This document shows positions 36,247 to 47,571 of a DNA stretch of 64,000 nucleotides, one piece after another. Location of the stretch: positions 1,488,001 to 1,552,000 of the forward strand of contig QUOL01000004.1 of the NCBI GenBank assembly GCA_009761415.1. Reading direction: 5' to 3'. This stretch comes from Sarcomyxa edulis (taxonomy: Eukaryota > Basidiomycota > Agaricomycetes > Agaricales > Mycenaceae). The notes beneath the pieces were generated by a model, which saw only the letters and a program-made list of their open reading frames with translations, did not search any database and was not told where the DNA came from. The position numbers and the translations under genes are program-made. Numbering within the stretch: position 1 is the stretch's first letter; the number at the start of each line of letters is the position of its first letter.

Positions 36247-37995
36247 TCAGTTCCCCTGGTTCCTCCTCCAGGTCGACAGACTCAGAGCACCGACAACGCC
36301 TACAACGAGTAACGCGGTTCCAGCCCCAACGAGCCCAGGAATATACAGATACCAAGAATTGTCGAGCTCTTCGATTCTAGCTTCCTGACTGTCAAACAAC
36401 GCCATCTCCTCTTTCTTTCGTCTCCTGCGAACCGGCTGTGGCTCTGGATCTGCGCAATGGCACGACTCTCCAGAGTACGCACTCTCGGGATTTGGGGATG
36501 GTGTCAGCTCTATAGAGGGCATCTCCAGTTCTTCACTACCATCGCTATCGAGAGAAGGAATGTCGAGATTCGGCTGCAGAACTCGAGCTCTGTCAAAATA
36601 TTTCGAAGCAGCTTCACGATCTCGTTTATACGCTTCCGTGCTTTCGGCAGGTTGGGAAAGGGCTGGCATCCGGATCGAAGAGAGACTCGAGTATGATGTA
36701 GATAACAGGTTCAGCGCCGCCCCTTCTAGATGCAGTAGGCCTGCTTCTAGATATAGCTGCGCTAAGCCCGTTGGACCCCCTATGCACTGAAGATAGTATT
36801 CACTTGTGCCACGCAGAGCTTGCGTAGCACTCTCATGCAGGTCATTAAAAGTTTGTATAGGCAGATAGTGTGAGACCAGTCTCATCGTCGCCGACGGAAC
36901 ATGCGCCTGATGCCAAGCGCGTCTAAGACCGAAACTGTGTAAGAGCTGGCATCAAGGTGACATAAATATAACAAACCTACAGGAAGAACTCAAATGCTTC
37001 TTCTCTATCTATTCGAATATCGAACAACTCAAGAGCCAGCAGCACCAGACTCGTGGGGTCCATGTTGTACTGATGTTCTAGCTCTTGAGACGAGTTGTAG
37101 ACGATAGAATTGGTAACAAGCGGAGACAGAGTCTCTGGGACGGGGCCGACAATCAGCGAGGGCCATATGATGGATTGTTCTTTGTCCAAATGAAGCGTCA
37201 AAAGTCGGCCAGAGTGATGAGAATGTAATGACTCAAGTGAAGATGAATACGAGGATGTTATGCTGCGTATGACACGACCTGGAGAGACTGGACGGGAAGC
37301 CAACATATTTGGGCCAGTAGTAGTAGTTTGCCGCCGATGAAAGCCCAAGAAATCGTCAGCAGATATTGGCGATGAAAGACCGGACGATGTGATGGGCTCT
37401 TCTGCATCTGATACTTGGCCGCTCTCGAGGGAAGCCGCGAAACTACTTGAGATCTCGGGCTCCGACACAACCGCATAAGATGATTGTGTAGACATAGTAG
37501 AGGTTGTAGAGGTAGTTCTTTCGCGCCCCGAAGTACGAGAAGTCCGTGGTTCGAGCTGCCATACGGAATTCGTAGTATCGACAGGACCATATAGACGTCC
37601 CTTGGAGATGAAGAATGTGAGACTTTATTCGCGATATCATAAGTAAGAGATCAACCTTTATGGTTGGAGGACGTCCCCGTACTCCAGCCACGAGATTATT
37701 CCGTTCAATTACCACCTATAGCAATTCAATCCTATCACTTCTCCGAAGTTCGAACACGGTACGCGACACTCACCACCAAGTCATCCTCCACTGTTTCGTA
37801 CGGGACCATAAGTAGAACAGTGGCCTGAGTGGAGATGTCATTAGAGATAACATTGCACGAAAAACGAGTCTCTGCCTTCGACCTACTTGATCGTGGGACT
37901 GCGTGGAAGCAAAATCAGCAAGTCAGTCGCGATCGGAGGTGTCTTGGGTCACTTGCCTGGTGCCATGAATACGAATAACGTTGTAGTTCGTTCAT
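36247..37995 (-). CDS. CS (p23/NudC-like) domain protein with C-terminal transmembrane segment
   Basis: The N-terminal exons join into a CS domain: YSYSWHQSHDQATVLLMVPY, TVEDDLVV, IERNNLVAGVRG and LYGPVDTTNSVWQLE. CS domains bind Hsp90 or other clients. A Ser/Thr-rich linker follows, then a helical region (LVLLALELFDIRIDREEAFE, GLRRAWHQAHVPS, a possible TPR-like pair), a second linker, a basic patch (VRRRRKKEE) and one membrane segment (YIPGLVGAGTALLVVGVVGA) near the C-terminus. This would make it a tail-anchored protein. Exon 1 (37957-37995) ends at a GC donor, CAG|GCAAGT, and exon 2 (37887-37898) is only 12 bases. I know no named family with this layout. Confidence 0.65.
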
Positions 37996-38319
37996 GTCGT
38001 TGAATCTAAGAGAGTTATGGATTGACTGGTAGCGTCAAGACGTGGATGTAAGTATATGAGAGATATGAGAGATTGAAGAAGAGTACAGCACTCTGAAGAA
38101 CGTAAAGAGTCAAACAGCAGCAGTGCCTAAAAATAGCCCGGGCCCGAAACGTCTGAATACCTCTCAGCTCGTGCTCAATGCTCGTGGAACTGTATCTGCG
38201 ATTATTATTGACTCTAAATTTGTGAAATGATGCAATCATGTGGTTACAGGTCGACACAAGAAAGCCCAGGGTATATCAAGATAGACTCTATAAAAATCAA
38301 CACCGCTCGACGCTACTAC

Positions 38320-41300
38320 TTAGTACTCAGGCTTTCGCCTGGCGGCGCGAGCATCAGTAGCTATCCGCTTGATGATATCCCTTTCCGTCTCCATATGTTG
38401 GATAAGCATTCCATCAAGTTTCCGCAAGCTCTCCTTCTCGCTTTGGTTACTCTCTCCAGTCCTGGCCCCAGCGGTGGCTGGTCTACGTCGTTGTTTCGGA
38501 GAATGACTACCGCTGTGTTCGTCTTCATATTGTCGAGAATGAAAATCAAAGGGAGACGCGATGGGGCTTATTCCGCGTTCACTTCTGGCTGAGAGCTTGT
38601 CCGAGAAGAATGGCGCTCGGAGAGGGATATTGCTGATGGGCTTTCGTGGATCTAGAGCGTCGTAGGGTGAGGAGGACTGAGCTTCCGTCGAGCAACCGAC
38701 ATGAGGAGTGGAGTGGTTCCCCAATCTCAAGATGTTTTCTCGAGTGACCACGGCTGGGACTTCCGTCGCAGAAGACATAGTACGCGTTCTAGAGTCTTCA
38801 AGGAGGCTATCAACGGACTCGCGCCTGATATAATCATCATCATCATCGTCTTCAACATCGTGGTCGTCTTCACCCTCGCTTTCGTCTGATGAAGAGTCAA
38901 GGTCGTCCATGGCATTTGGATGCGTTTGTATACTGTCGAAGAACGAGGTAGGTGATGAAGGGGGAGGCGCTGAATGGATGAGTACGGGAATGTCGACAGT
39001 AGGGATGGTCAGTGAGAAAGACGGGTTAGGGTTACCACGGCGTTCCGATAGTGGAAATGGTGGTGTGACTGGCTCTGGCGCCAGGATTTGCGAATAGTCT
39101 CTTTCCTGAGACGGTCCAGGTCTTGAGGGGCCAGATGGAGATTCGGTACGCACAGACCCACGTGAGGATATAGATACTCGAGACTCCACTGGGGTATAGT
39201 ATAGGGAGGACTTGCGAGGAGGTGGAGGAAGTGCAATATTGGCCATAGAGGATGAAACTCTAGGCGGAGGTGAAGTAGTTGAGGCTCGTGAAGCGAGGTT
39301 AGTTGGGAATGAAGGCGAGTGATTGTCGGTGCTTTGACGCAGTGGGGATTGGAATGATGATGAGGTTGAATGATACCCATTACTGCTCAACGCATCTCTA
39401 AATGCAGATACCGTGGGCGAGGGTTGTGAGTAATCGGAGAAAGATGGTCTCCCGTCAGTGAGTAGTGAGTATGCTGTAGATGGCCTGGGGTCCTCGTCTT
39501 GTCCTCGCTCATCGCGTTCCTCGGCTGATGACCGAGAGGCAGGGGTAGCAAAAGCACTCTCCCGCTCTCGGCTACGGTCAGTTGAAGATGCAATGCCGCG
39601 ACTTCCTGATGATGGCCCGGGAGAAGGGGAGATGCTCATGCTAGGAACATTGAAGGTCAAAGGCATGCTATCCGTGACTTCCGATTCATAAGAATCAGAA
39701 AGCATAGGAGACGAGGCCGTTTTGCGAATGACCTTGGAAACTTTGGGCGGTCTTCCACCAGATGATGTAGAGGTCCTACCACGGTGTTCCCTCTCTTTCT
39801 CGCCTGCCAGGTCAGTCTGGGATAGCGAGTACAGAGGATTGAACATTTGCTTTCGCGGTGGAGGCGCCAAAGGAGTATGAGGAGCAGCTGGGGTCTCTGC
39901 TCGAAGATGGAGAAGACTAGATGGTCGCGATGTATCGTGATGATCGGTAGCTGGTAATCGAGTGCGTCCTCGAGCGTTACGCGATTTACTGCGGGTAGTT
40001 TTGGAAGGGAGGACTGGTCCGTCGTCTAATTCGATATAATGAGAAATTATTGGTTGCTCTAATAAAGGTTTGGTATTTGACAAAGCCAGATGAGAAACCG
40101 ATGGAGTGAGTAGGATAGGTGATGACAATGAGACGGGCGATGAGACGGGCGATGAGACGGGCGATGAGGGACCGGGCGATCGAAAGGACATGTCTGCTGA
40201 GCTGTGGAGTGAATGGTGTACGGCTTCTTGGAGCAACGCTTTCCGCCATGAATCACCCTCAAGATCAAGGAACGAAGTTCCAGAACTGTTGGGGGGAGGT
40301 AGGCGTTCAGCTAATTGGGCAGCACCCACAGAGTCTTGCACGCCTAGCCCGTGCAAAGCAGAAGCTTGGACAGCGAACGGATAGGATGAAGAAGGGGGAG
40401 GAAGATCAACAAGGTCGGTGGGGTCAATAACACTATCAAACGAATCTCTCTTCGCCCTCTGGGACCCCTGATCGTGTCGAAAGCCACGAGTCCTCAGATC
40501 CTGTTCAACTTGCTTTGCAGCTACGATCAAATCGTCCATCTTTTCACGAACTACCACTACACGACCAGAACGGTCCTGGGGAGTGTGTGGCGGGAGTGAT
40601 GGACTCTGGGGAGTAGATCGCGAGCGAGAACGCGGTGCAGCATACCCAGAGGCGGTAATCGAGTCCGCGGTCGTCCTCAGCACAGGTGCCAAAGTATCCG
40701 AATAATGAGGGGTATTCGGACTTGCTGGTTTAGATTTAGATTTCCCAACCCTAAAATAATCAAGGAAACCTGTCGTCGTTGGCTTTTTGGGTACGGAAGA
40801 AGCAAAGTCAGATGGAGATGGTTTTGAATGGGCAGGTGGTAGGAAATAATTATTCTTGACAAGTAGTCGCAGACGATACGAGACATCGTCTCCATCATAA
40901 CCATCAATATCTGGGTCGACGGATGTGACGTGGTGATACTCCTGCCCAACCAAAGAGCGCGGTGAAGGTGGCGAATCTGGACCTGAAGCCGTAGATGATT
41001 GAGGATAGACTGAGGATGATGTTATAGAAACATTCGAGTTATGACTATAGACAGAATCCCGTAGTTGGTCGGACGTGTCGAGTCGGGGTAGAGCTTGACT
41101 ACTCTGGGTGGTAGTCGAGATCTCCGCAAGGTTTAGTGCCTGTTTGGCCGCCTTGGACTACATACGAGAACGGTTAAACGCGAATAGTGGAGAAAGAGAG
41201 ATAGATAGCGCACTATTTTGACATCTGCTGCGTCTAACATCACTGTTTCTTCAGATAGTGGTATATCCCCTTCTCTTACTGGCTGGTCTAGATCACCCCC

Positions 41301-41642
41301 TGATAAAGCTGCAGACTCTGGTCTGTTTGGAGACCGAGCTGGTCGACGTGGTGCTGGCATTACAGGCATAGATTCTGGACTAGTAATCATGCCTGGTTCC
41401 TGCACGATACCTTTATCAAAGTAAGGTAAATCGGTTGTGTTCGAGCGTGCTGGAGTACCATCGAACCGAGAAGAAGTGACGCCCGTGAGTGTTTTGGCTC
41501 TAGTCCGAGTTCGAGCGCGTCTTGTTAGACTGACGCCGCTCGCGATGCTAGAATTACTCGCCACAGAACGGATAGAATGTGGCCTCTGAACATCTGAAAC
41601 GACCTGGACTAGTTGAGGAATTGTTTGAGAGTCTTGAGACAT
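38320..41642 (-). CDS. Large Ser/Pro-rich protein of unknown function
   Basis: Two exons (41214-41642 and 38320-41157) give 1088 residues with agreeing phase. Most of it is disordered: Ser/Pro/Thr-rich tracts, many SP and RS pairs that could be kinase sites, an SPVS repeat (near 40128-40170, a 12-base minisatellite in the DNA) and an acidic run with many Asp (near 38830-38880). The ordered islands are VSYRLRLLVKNNYFLPP, GFLDYFRVGKSK, VVVREKMDDLIVAAKQVEQD and the end helix LRKLDGMLIQHMETERDI. These islands look conserved rather than random, and I believe the family is a basidiomycete-specific protein, but I cannot name it. It shares a 109-base divergent promoter with ERG28. Confidence 0.7.
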
Positions 41643-41751
41643 CCCAGTCGCATAAGTACGACACCAAGTTCGTCTTTGGAAAATCAAATCGAATGGTTGC
41701 TCCGGATCAGGTGGTTATTTCCTCGGCACCTTTTACCCTTTCTCCCCCAAC

Positions 41752-42372
41752 ATGCTCGACCAGCTTCTCACTTGTGGGTACTTTAGTATCTCAATCATCA
41801 GGCACTTATCGTATTTTAGACATTCCTGATGGCTGGCTTCCAAGATGGCAGCTCATAGTCGCTGTCGCGGCCGTGTTTAACACCGTTCAGAACTTTGCTA
41901 CACTCAGTCTGACGCGTAGAATCTACGACAACACCAAAGTTGGTCCGTACTGCCCCTTCTCTTGACGTGGTATCGAAACTATACCGGAATTCGCGTCTAG
42001 TGACCTCTCTCCAAGCACGGACTTTTGCTGTTTGGACTCTCACTTCAGCCGTAGTGCGTGGCTACGCTGCCTACAACATTCACGACAGAACGTAAGTGAG
42101 AACTTCTTTTTTTCATTATGACAGGTCCTGAAGAAGCTCTAGGATCTATAACATGGCTCTGTTCACGTACCTGATCGCGTTTGGACATTTCTCCTCGGAG
42201 CTCTTGATCTTCCGAACTGCAAATATCAACCCGGGCGTTCTGAGCCCTGTAATTGTTGCTTGTAAGACCTCATTTATCAACACTGGCATACTATAAACTC
42301 TGATACCTTTTCCACCCAGCCACATCTTTGATCTGGATGTTCAATCAATATGACTTTTATGTCCAAAAGTGA
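41752..42372 (+). CDS. erg28: ERG28 sterol-biosynthesis scaffold
   Basis: An ER membrane scaffold that by family holds the sterol C-4 demethylation enzymes together. Five exons fit by phase: 41752-41773, 41820-41942, 42001-42091, 42143-42261 and 42320-42372, giving 135 residues, the usual length. Blocks are MLDQLLTYIPDGWLPRWQLI, FNTVQNFATLSLTRRIYD, LQARTFAVWTLTSAVVRGYA, ALFTYLIAFGHFSSELLIFR and TSLIWMFNQYDFYVQK. The four hydrophobic segments agree with the known topology. The start at 41752 is preferred over an in-frame ATG at 41694 because a 46-base intron then joins the short first exon directly to the conserved GWLPRWQ motif. Confidence 0.9.
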
Positions 42373-42423
42373 ATTCATCATTGCTTCTGTCTCTTCTCAA
42401 CCTGACGACAAGATTTAGGTGAT

Positions 42424-44206
42424 ATGTCATTGCAATCTGAAGGATATATTTCCGAAATTATATATTCCTCGTGTTCCTCGTGGAGCCGGCCTACAGTACT
42501 CATCTATACGGAACCTATCACAATGAACTTCATTACCGCTCATTTCGAGCCGTTAGCAAAGTGGGCCTCCGTAAGAACTCTATACAAACTGTAAACATTC
42601 GAATCGGCCTCCGTTACCAGGGTTTACCATATCTCGAGAACAATATATCCCGGTACGTCGGTCCATTCGTCATCATAAGCTTGATGCTCGTCTGCTTCCA
42701 AGCACATCGTACACATATCATCGTTGGAACGATATCTTGGAAGTGGCATTGGTCTGGTATAAATGTTACTTCTGACGGTCAAATTTATCTCGACCTGCAG
42801 CGCTTCGATACAATTCGGCACCGATCTCTGTGGATGGCCACACGTTCCCGTAGAGCTCAAGAGAACCATATCACTATGTTCGACGCCGTCGCCAATCTAC
42901 TCTTTTACCTCGACCGACAGAGCAGATGCGTTTTGCGAAATCCGGCAGTACGAGGTGCTCTCACCGGGAGGTCCTCCTATGAGGTGATGTTCAAGGCAGT
43001 ATTATTGAATGCACTGATCGTCAAAGCACTTCTTAGACCTAGACGGAATAATTGCAGAGCAAAGCGACTGGCAAGAAATCGAACGATTCGACGAGCTACA
43101 GACGTCACGTGGACTATCCGGCGCGTCGCGTCTCGACTCTCGGGTAATCTTTGTTTTCTTCACGTCCGCGACTGTTATTACCACACCGATTCAACCAAAA
43201 CCCATGTCAGTTCGACCCACGTCAATTCGAATCCACTTGTCTCAAGCCTCGTCTTCCAGATAATCTTCTCTTGTCAATCAGTTTCGGATTCTTGCCCCTT
43301 ATGTGGAAAGATGTTTGGTTTTGCGCTGTGGCGCAGGATGACTGCGCTTCCGCAACCATTGACTGCTGCTATATCAAAATTTTATATCGTGTGGTTATTC
43401 TAATCTATTTCTGTTCACCCTTTAACCAGACCATTTATTTGAAGCCGAATTTCTTGCTCTACTTTCCATACGCCCCCGACGTCCTAAACATCATGGGTTA
43501 GTTCCCGTGTTTTTCCTTGGTCGCTAATCAGAAGCTCACGAACGGGCATATTCCTTTTCGCTCTCGGATTCTTCTAGCGTTCAAGCTGCTCAAATATCTT
43601 CGCCCGCGCGCCGAGCGGGTCAATGCTCAGACTCCCAACCATAGGCCCCAACAGGTCGTACCATCTTATGAGCAAATATCTTCTGCTGCCTCTCGCGAAG
43701 TACATACCACCTTGGTTTCTGACCGTTCGTGACTTCTGGAACTAAATATTTTCCCTGTCTCTAGGCCGTCAGAGCCTACGAGAACCATTGTGCCAGAAAG
43801 GGCCTTCCGACCACATCTCGAGAGGCTGACAGTCTTATGTAGGCTATCATCTATGAATCCAGATCCTTGTTTCGTTTATCTTATTTTGTCAACTAGTGCG
43901 CGCTACGTATGTTCATTTATCGACCACAGACCTGAGATCAACGGACTTGATCTAAATGAACGAGAGAAGCTCAAGCGCTCCGGTATGTCCTCTCTTTTCT
44001 TGTATGATTCCGAAGAAAGCTCTGATCTGGTACTGCATCTAGCAAACCACAAAGCACAGACAGCCTTGACGAATACCGGTCATTATGGTCGTCAGTTACA
44101 TCTTCTCTCTCTTTTCCTCGAGTCACAGAGGTCTGATCGTTCACATCCAGCTCCCCGTAGAAAGGCTGACCCAGAAGTCAAGATACCTGATGCTGGAGAC
44201 TACTAG
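42424..44206 (+). CDS. Unidentified multi-exon gene candidate
   Basis: I do not recognise this gene. Several segments look coding but lie in different frames, as expected for a gene with introns. They include a first exon starting at the ATG at 42424 and ending LAKWAS at a GTAAGA donor, HRWNDILEVALVWY, a stretch with ADAFCEIRQYEVLSPGG, then FLDLDGIIAEQSDWQEIERF continuing DELQTSRGLSG. Near the end come VRAYENHCARKGLPTTSREA and ARYVCSFIDHRPEING, continuing LDLNEREKLKRS. A 310-codon open frame crosses part of the region, but its composition is poor and the segments above contradict it. Whether the gene is intact or a pseudogene cannot be told. The 3' end is a guess. Confidence 0.35.
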
Positions 44207-44957
44207 ATAGACATTTTCTTCTGGACACTACTTATCACAGCAGTGATGGACTTGCTCTCTCATGCTTATACAATACATATACCATTCCTTCATCCATCGA
44301 CTAACTACCACACCATCTCAGGTGCTTTCCACAAGATCTCCGCACTGAAACTTCCTCTTTCTACCACCAATTGTATACTAGTTCTCGACTTGTTCACGTT
44401 TCTTCATCATAGTCGCACCGATTTTGAGGTCACAGCACAAATTGCGCACTCCTGCGGGATATTTGCTCCTTTTTTCCTTCGATGTTGGCAGGAGACTGCC
44501 AAGAGGCGACGATGACTGCACTGACAATAAGATATTGAAAAAGATGCATATGCAAGAGGATCGATTCCCAGAGGACATGGATAAGAACATATACATATAA
44601 TAGAAGTATTTCGCCATCATCATGAAACTCCTCTCGACGTGGTAATACCGTGATTAGAGCGATTAAAGAGGCTTTTGAATCTGGACCACCATAAGAAAAA
44701 ATGAATACACCATGCCCATGCCCCATGGTATAGCAGAACGCCAACAAGAAAGCGAGGGAGTGTTGTGGTGGGCGACTGTGGAGAGGATAGAGTTTCGGAA
44801 AACCTTATATAGCTCGATGGACGGAGATTGAATCTTCAAGGTCCGCGAAAGTGTTAACAGCCCAGCACCGCCACCCTGAATATCCAAGCTGCGGTGAACC
44901 GTGACGTTGTTCGCTAGCAATTCATTAATCTACTAATCGCGCTCAACTATAGACCTC
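44207..44957. other. Intergenic stretch, nothing supported
   Basis: Short open frames on both strands (for example 44243-44515 plus, 44663-44920 minus) have no features and no splice logic. The region is presumably the 3' flank of the unidentified gene and the amylase promoter. Confidence 0.4.
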
Positions 44958-47521
44958 ATGGATTTCATCAGAGCATGGCTATCCTACCTATTCCCCTCCC
45001 CAGCACAACCTGCTCTGGAGAGGATGCGTCTTGGTCCGGAAGGCAGTCAGGAGAATCCTCTAATGGTCAGTGCAGCACTACTTGTACCGAGTCTGAGCAA
45101 GAAGCGACACTCAAATTTATGCTTCAAGATTCAATTCTTCACATGGGATTCCATTGAAGAATCCATGAGCTGGTGGAAACATTTTGAGTGCGAATTACCA
45201 TACTTATCCGAATTAGGCTTTACACAAGCTTGGCTCCCTCCTCCGACCAAGGCAACCAATAAAGTATGGTCTTCTTACTACACCTGAAGTCTCGAAGTAC
45301 TAATCTTGACTTCCAGGATGGAAGAGGGTATGATGCTTATGATCTTGTAATATCCTGTGCGCCAATACCATGCATTGAACCACGCGCTCATTATCGTGTC
45401 TGCAGTGGGATCTCGGTGAATTTGATCAAAAGGGTACTACTGCTACACGGTGGGGAACCAAAGACGAACTCGTTAAAGCCTGTCATGCTGCAAAGGCATC
45501 TGGGATAGATGTCCTCATCGACGCTGTGCTCAATGTTCGCTTATTCCTCCGAGTCAAATCTGCTCCATCGTCTCATATGTTTTCTCTACTTCAAGCACAA
45601 ACTGGGTGCCGATCGCGTCGAGACATTTATAGCCGTCCCTGTCGATCCGGAGAACAGGCTGAAGGACATAGATAATCCACGAGAGATCGAGGTGGAATTA
45701 CACGCTTGTTTATACTATCGCAACGATCTCTGACTCTTAATGTAGGGCTGGACTGCCTTTGATTTTGAAGGGAGAAGTGGAAAGGTAACAAGAAATCGGA
45801 ATCGCATTGTTCTCAGGTCGACCTATACTGAACTCATCCCCAGTACAGCGACTTCCGCTGGACCCACGAACATTTTACTGGTTAGCTATAATCCAACATC
45901 TACCAGAATAACAACATAACAACGTATTTCAGGACTGGACTGGGATGATCGATCGCGTACGAACCACATCTATCGCATCACTGGCCAAGGTAGAAAGGGA
46001 TGGTCATGTAATGTCGACAAAGAACTCGGAAACTACGACTATTTACTCGGAATAGATGTCAGTCGCCCCTTCAGTCGTTCTTCGCTCTACAAAAGTTTAT
46101 CCTTCCGCGAGTACAGATAGACCATCGTCATCCTGGCGTCAGAAACGACCTATTCAATTGGGGTACCTGGATTCTCGAGGTCCAGACATGTGTTCAGGTT
46201 TTTGAACCGTTCTGATCGTGTTAACAGACTACAGGTGCCAGTGGTTTTCGCCTCGACGCCATCAAGCACATCGATCATCAATTTCTTCATGAATTTGTGC
46301 GTGCTTTCATGTGTGCTCTCAACTCAGCATCTGATTTGAGCTGCCATGCAAAAGATTTCGGGAACGCGTCAGCGATCCGGAAATTCAAGACTATTTGCAG
46401 TAGCAGAATACTGGTCTGGAAAGTATGTTAGCTTTTCTTCAACTTTCGATATACAACCTCTGAATTACCCGTGAAAGTCTTAAACTTATACAGCCTTATA
46501 TCAAACAATTTAGAGGGGAGGTCAGTTCACCGTCTCTAATTCTCGTGCTCCTCTGTCAACCGACGATTTCCAGACAGCGTTTTTTGACGTGCCACTTAAA
46601 ATGAATTTTCACGAAGCAAGTAAAGCTGGATCACGATATGACTTGCGGACCATATTGGACAACACCATTGTCCAGATTAGACCAGGGGACGCTGTCACAT
46701 TTGTAGATAATCACGAGTAAGTTTCAGTCTCTCGATGGCGCGTAACGTATTGACCTAGCATCTAGCACTGTGAATATTCTGTCTACGTCTGTACGTTCCT
46801 CTTGATTGATCTTTGTTACAGGTGAAGGGTCAAACACTCGAAAGCTGGGTGCGCCCCGCAAACACCTTCTTGAGATCTATACCTCCACTTATACTGAAAG
46901 CAGGTCGAGGATGAGTTCAAGATTCAAGCGTATGCTCTGATCCTGCTACGAGAACATGGCTATCCGTCAGTTAAGTCAGTGTGTGTTGATATTCCGCATG
47001 TACTGATCTATAGCCTCACGCTATAGATGCGTATTTTATGGAGACTTGTACCCTAATCGAGAATGCTACAACGAACAGATATCCAAAGACCTGACCTTAC
47101 TCATTAGAGCTCGGAAACGGTTTGCCTACGGGTCTACAAAGGATTACTTCGATGACCGGAACTGCATCGGTTTCGTACGAATGGGCGATTCGACACACAA
47201 AGGATGTGCCGTTTTGATAAGTAACAAGGATAAGTACGTATCTTTAGTACTTTACTGGCATGGTGAACAATCTCATAGCTTGCTGGCAAAGGTCTGACGA
47301 TTTCGTACACACCATCCGGATGCATGTGGGCAAAGTGAGCTCCTTTTCCCATGTCGTTGAAGTCAACCGTATAACCGTTCGTTCAGAATCATACGGGCTC
47401 TACCTATCGAGGCTTGTTAGAACCAAGTGAACGAACGATAATCGATTCAGACGGTTGGGGGGCTTTTTCATGCATACCGAACGGTACTCAAGTTTGGGTG
47501 CCACTCGATTCGGAGGACTAG
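44958..47521 (+). CDS. GH13 alpha-amylase, intracellular type
   Basis: Hydrolyses alpha-1,4-glucans such as starch or glycogen. About fifteen exons are separated by introns of roughly 50 bases. Blocks follow the GH13_5 order: QFFTWDS, LGFTQAWLPPPTKA, GRGYDAYDL, ASGIDVLIDAVLNHKLGADR, FTGLDWDD, GFRLDAIKHIDHQF (nucleophile Asp), LFAVAEYWSG (acid/base Glu), TFVDNHDT (transition-state Asp), LESWVEDEFKIQAYALILLR, VFYGDLYP and DGWGAF near the end. All three catalytic acids are present once introns are removed. NHDT requires a 4-base exon at 46766-46769. No cleavable signal peptide is evident, so it is probably cytosolic. The stop is 50 bases from the convergent sugar transporter. Confidence 0.85.
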
Positions 47522-47571
47522 TTGTAATTTTCGTTCTCGAATAGAAATACAAAGTTCTGAGTTAGTCTGAG

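Noticed and set aside
41694..41751. An earlier start for ERG28 at 41694
   Set aside because: It adds about 40 residues not found in the family; the 22-base first exon at 41752 with a normal intron gives the expected length and N-terminus.
42471..43403. A 310-codon open frame on the plus strand
   Set aside because: Its composition is odd (many Arg, His and Ser from a shifted frame), and better coding segments lie in other frames of the same DNA.
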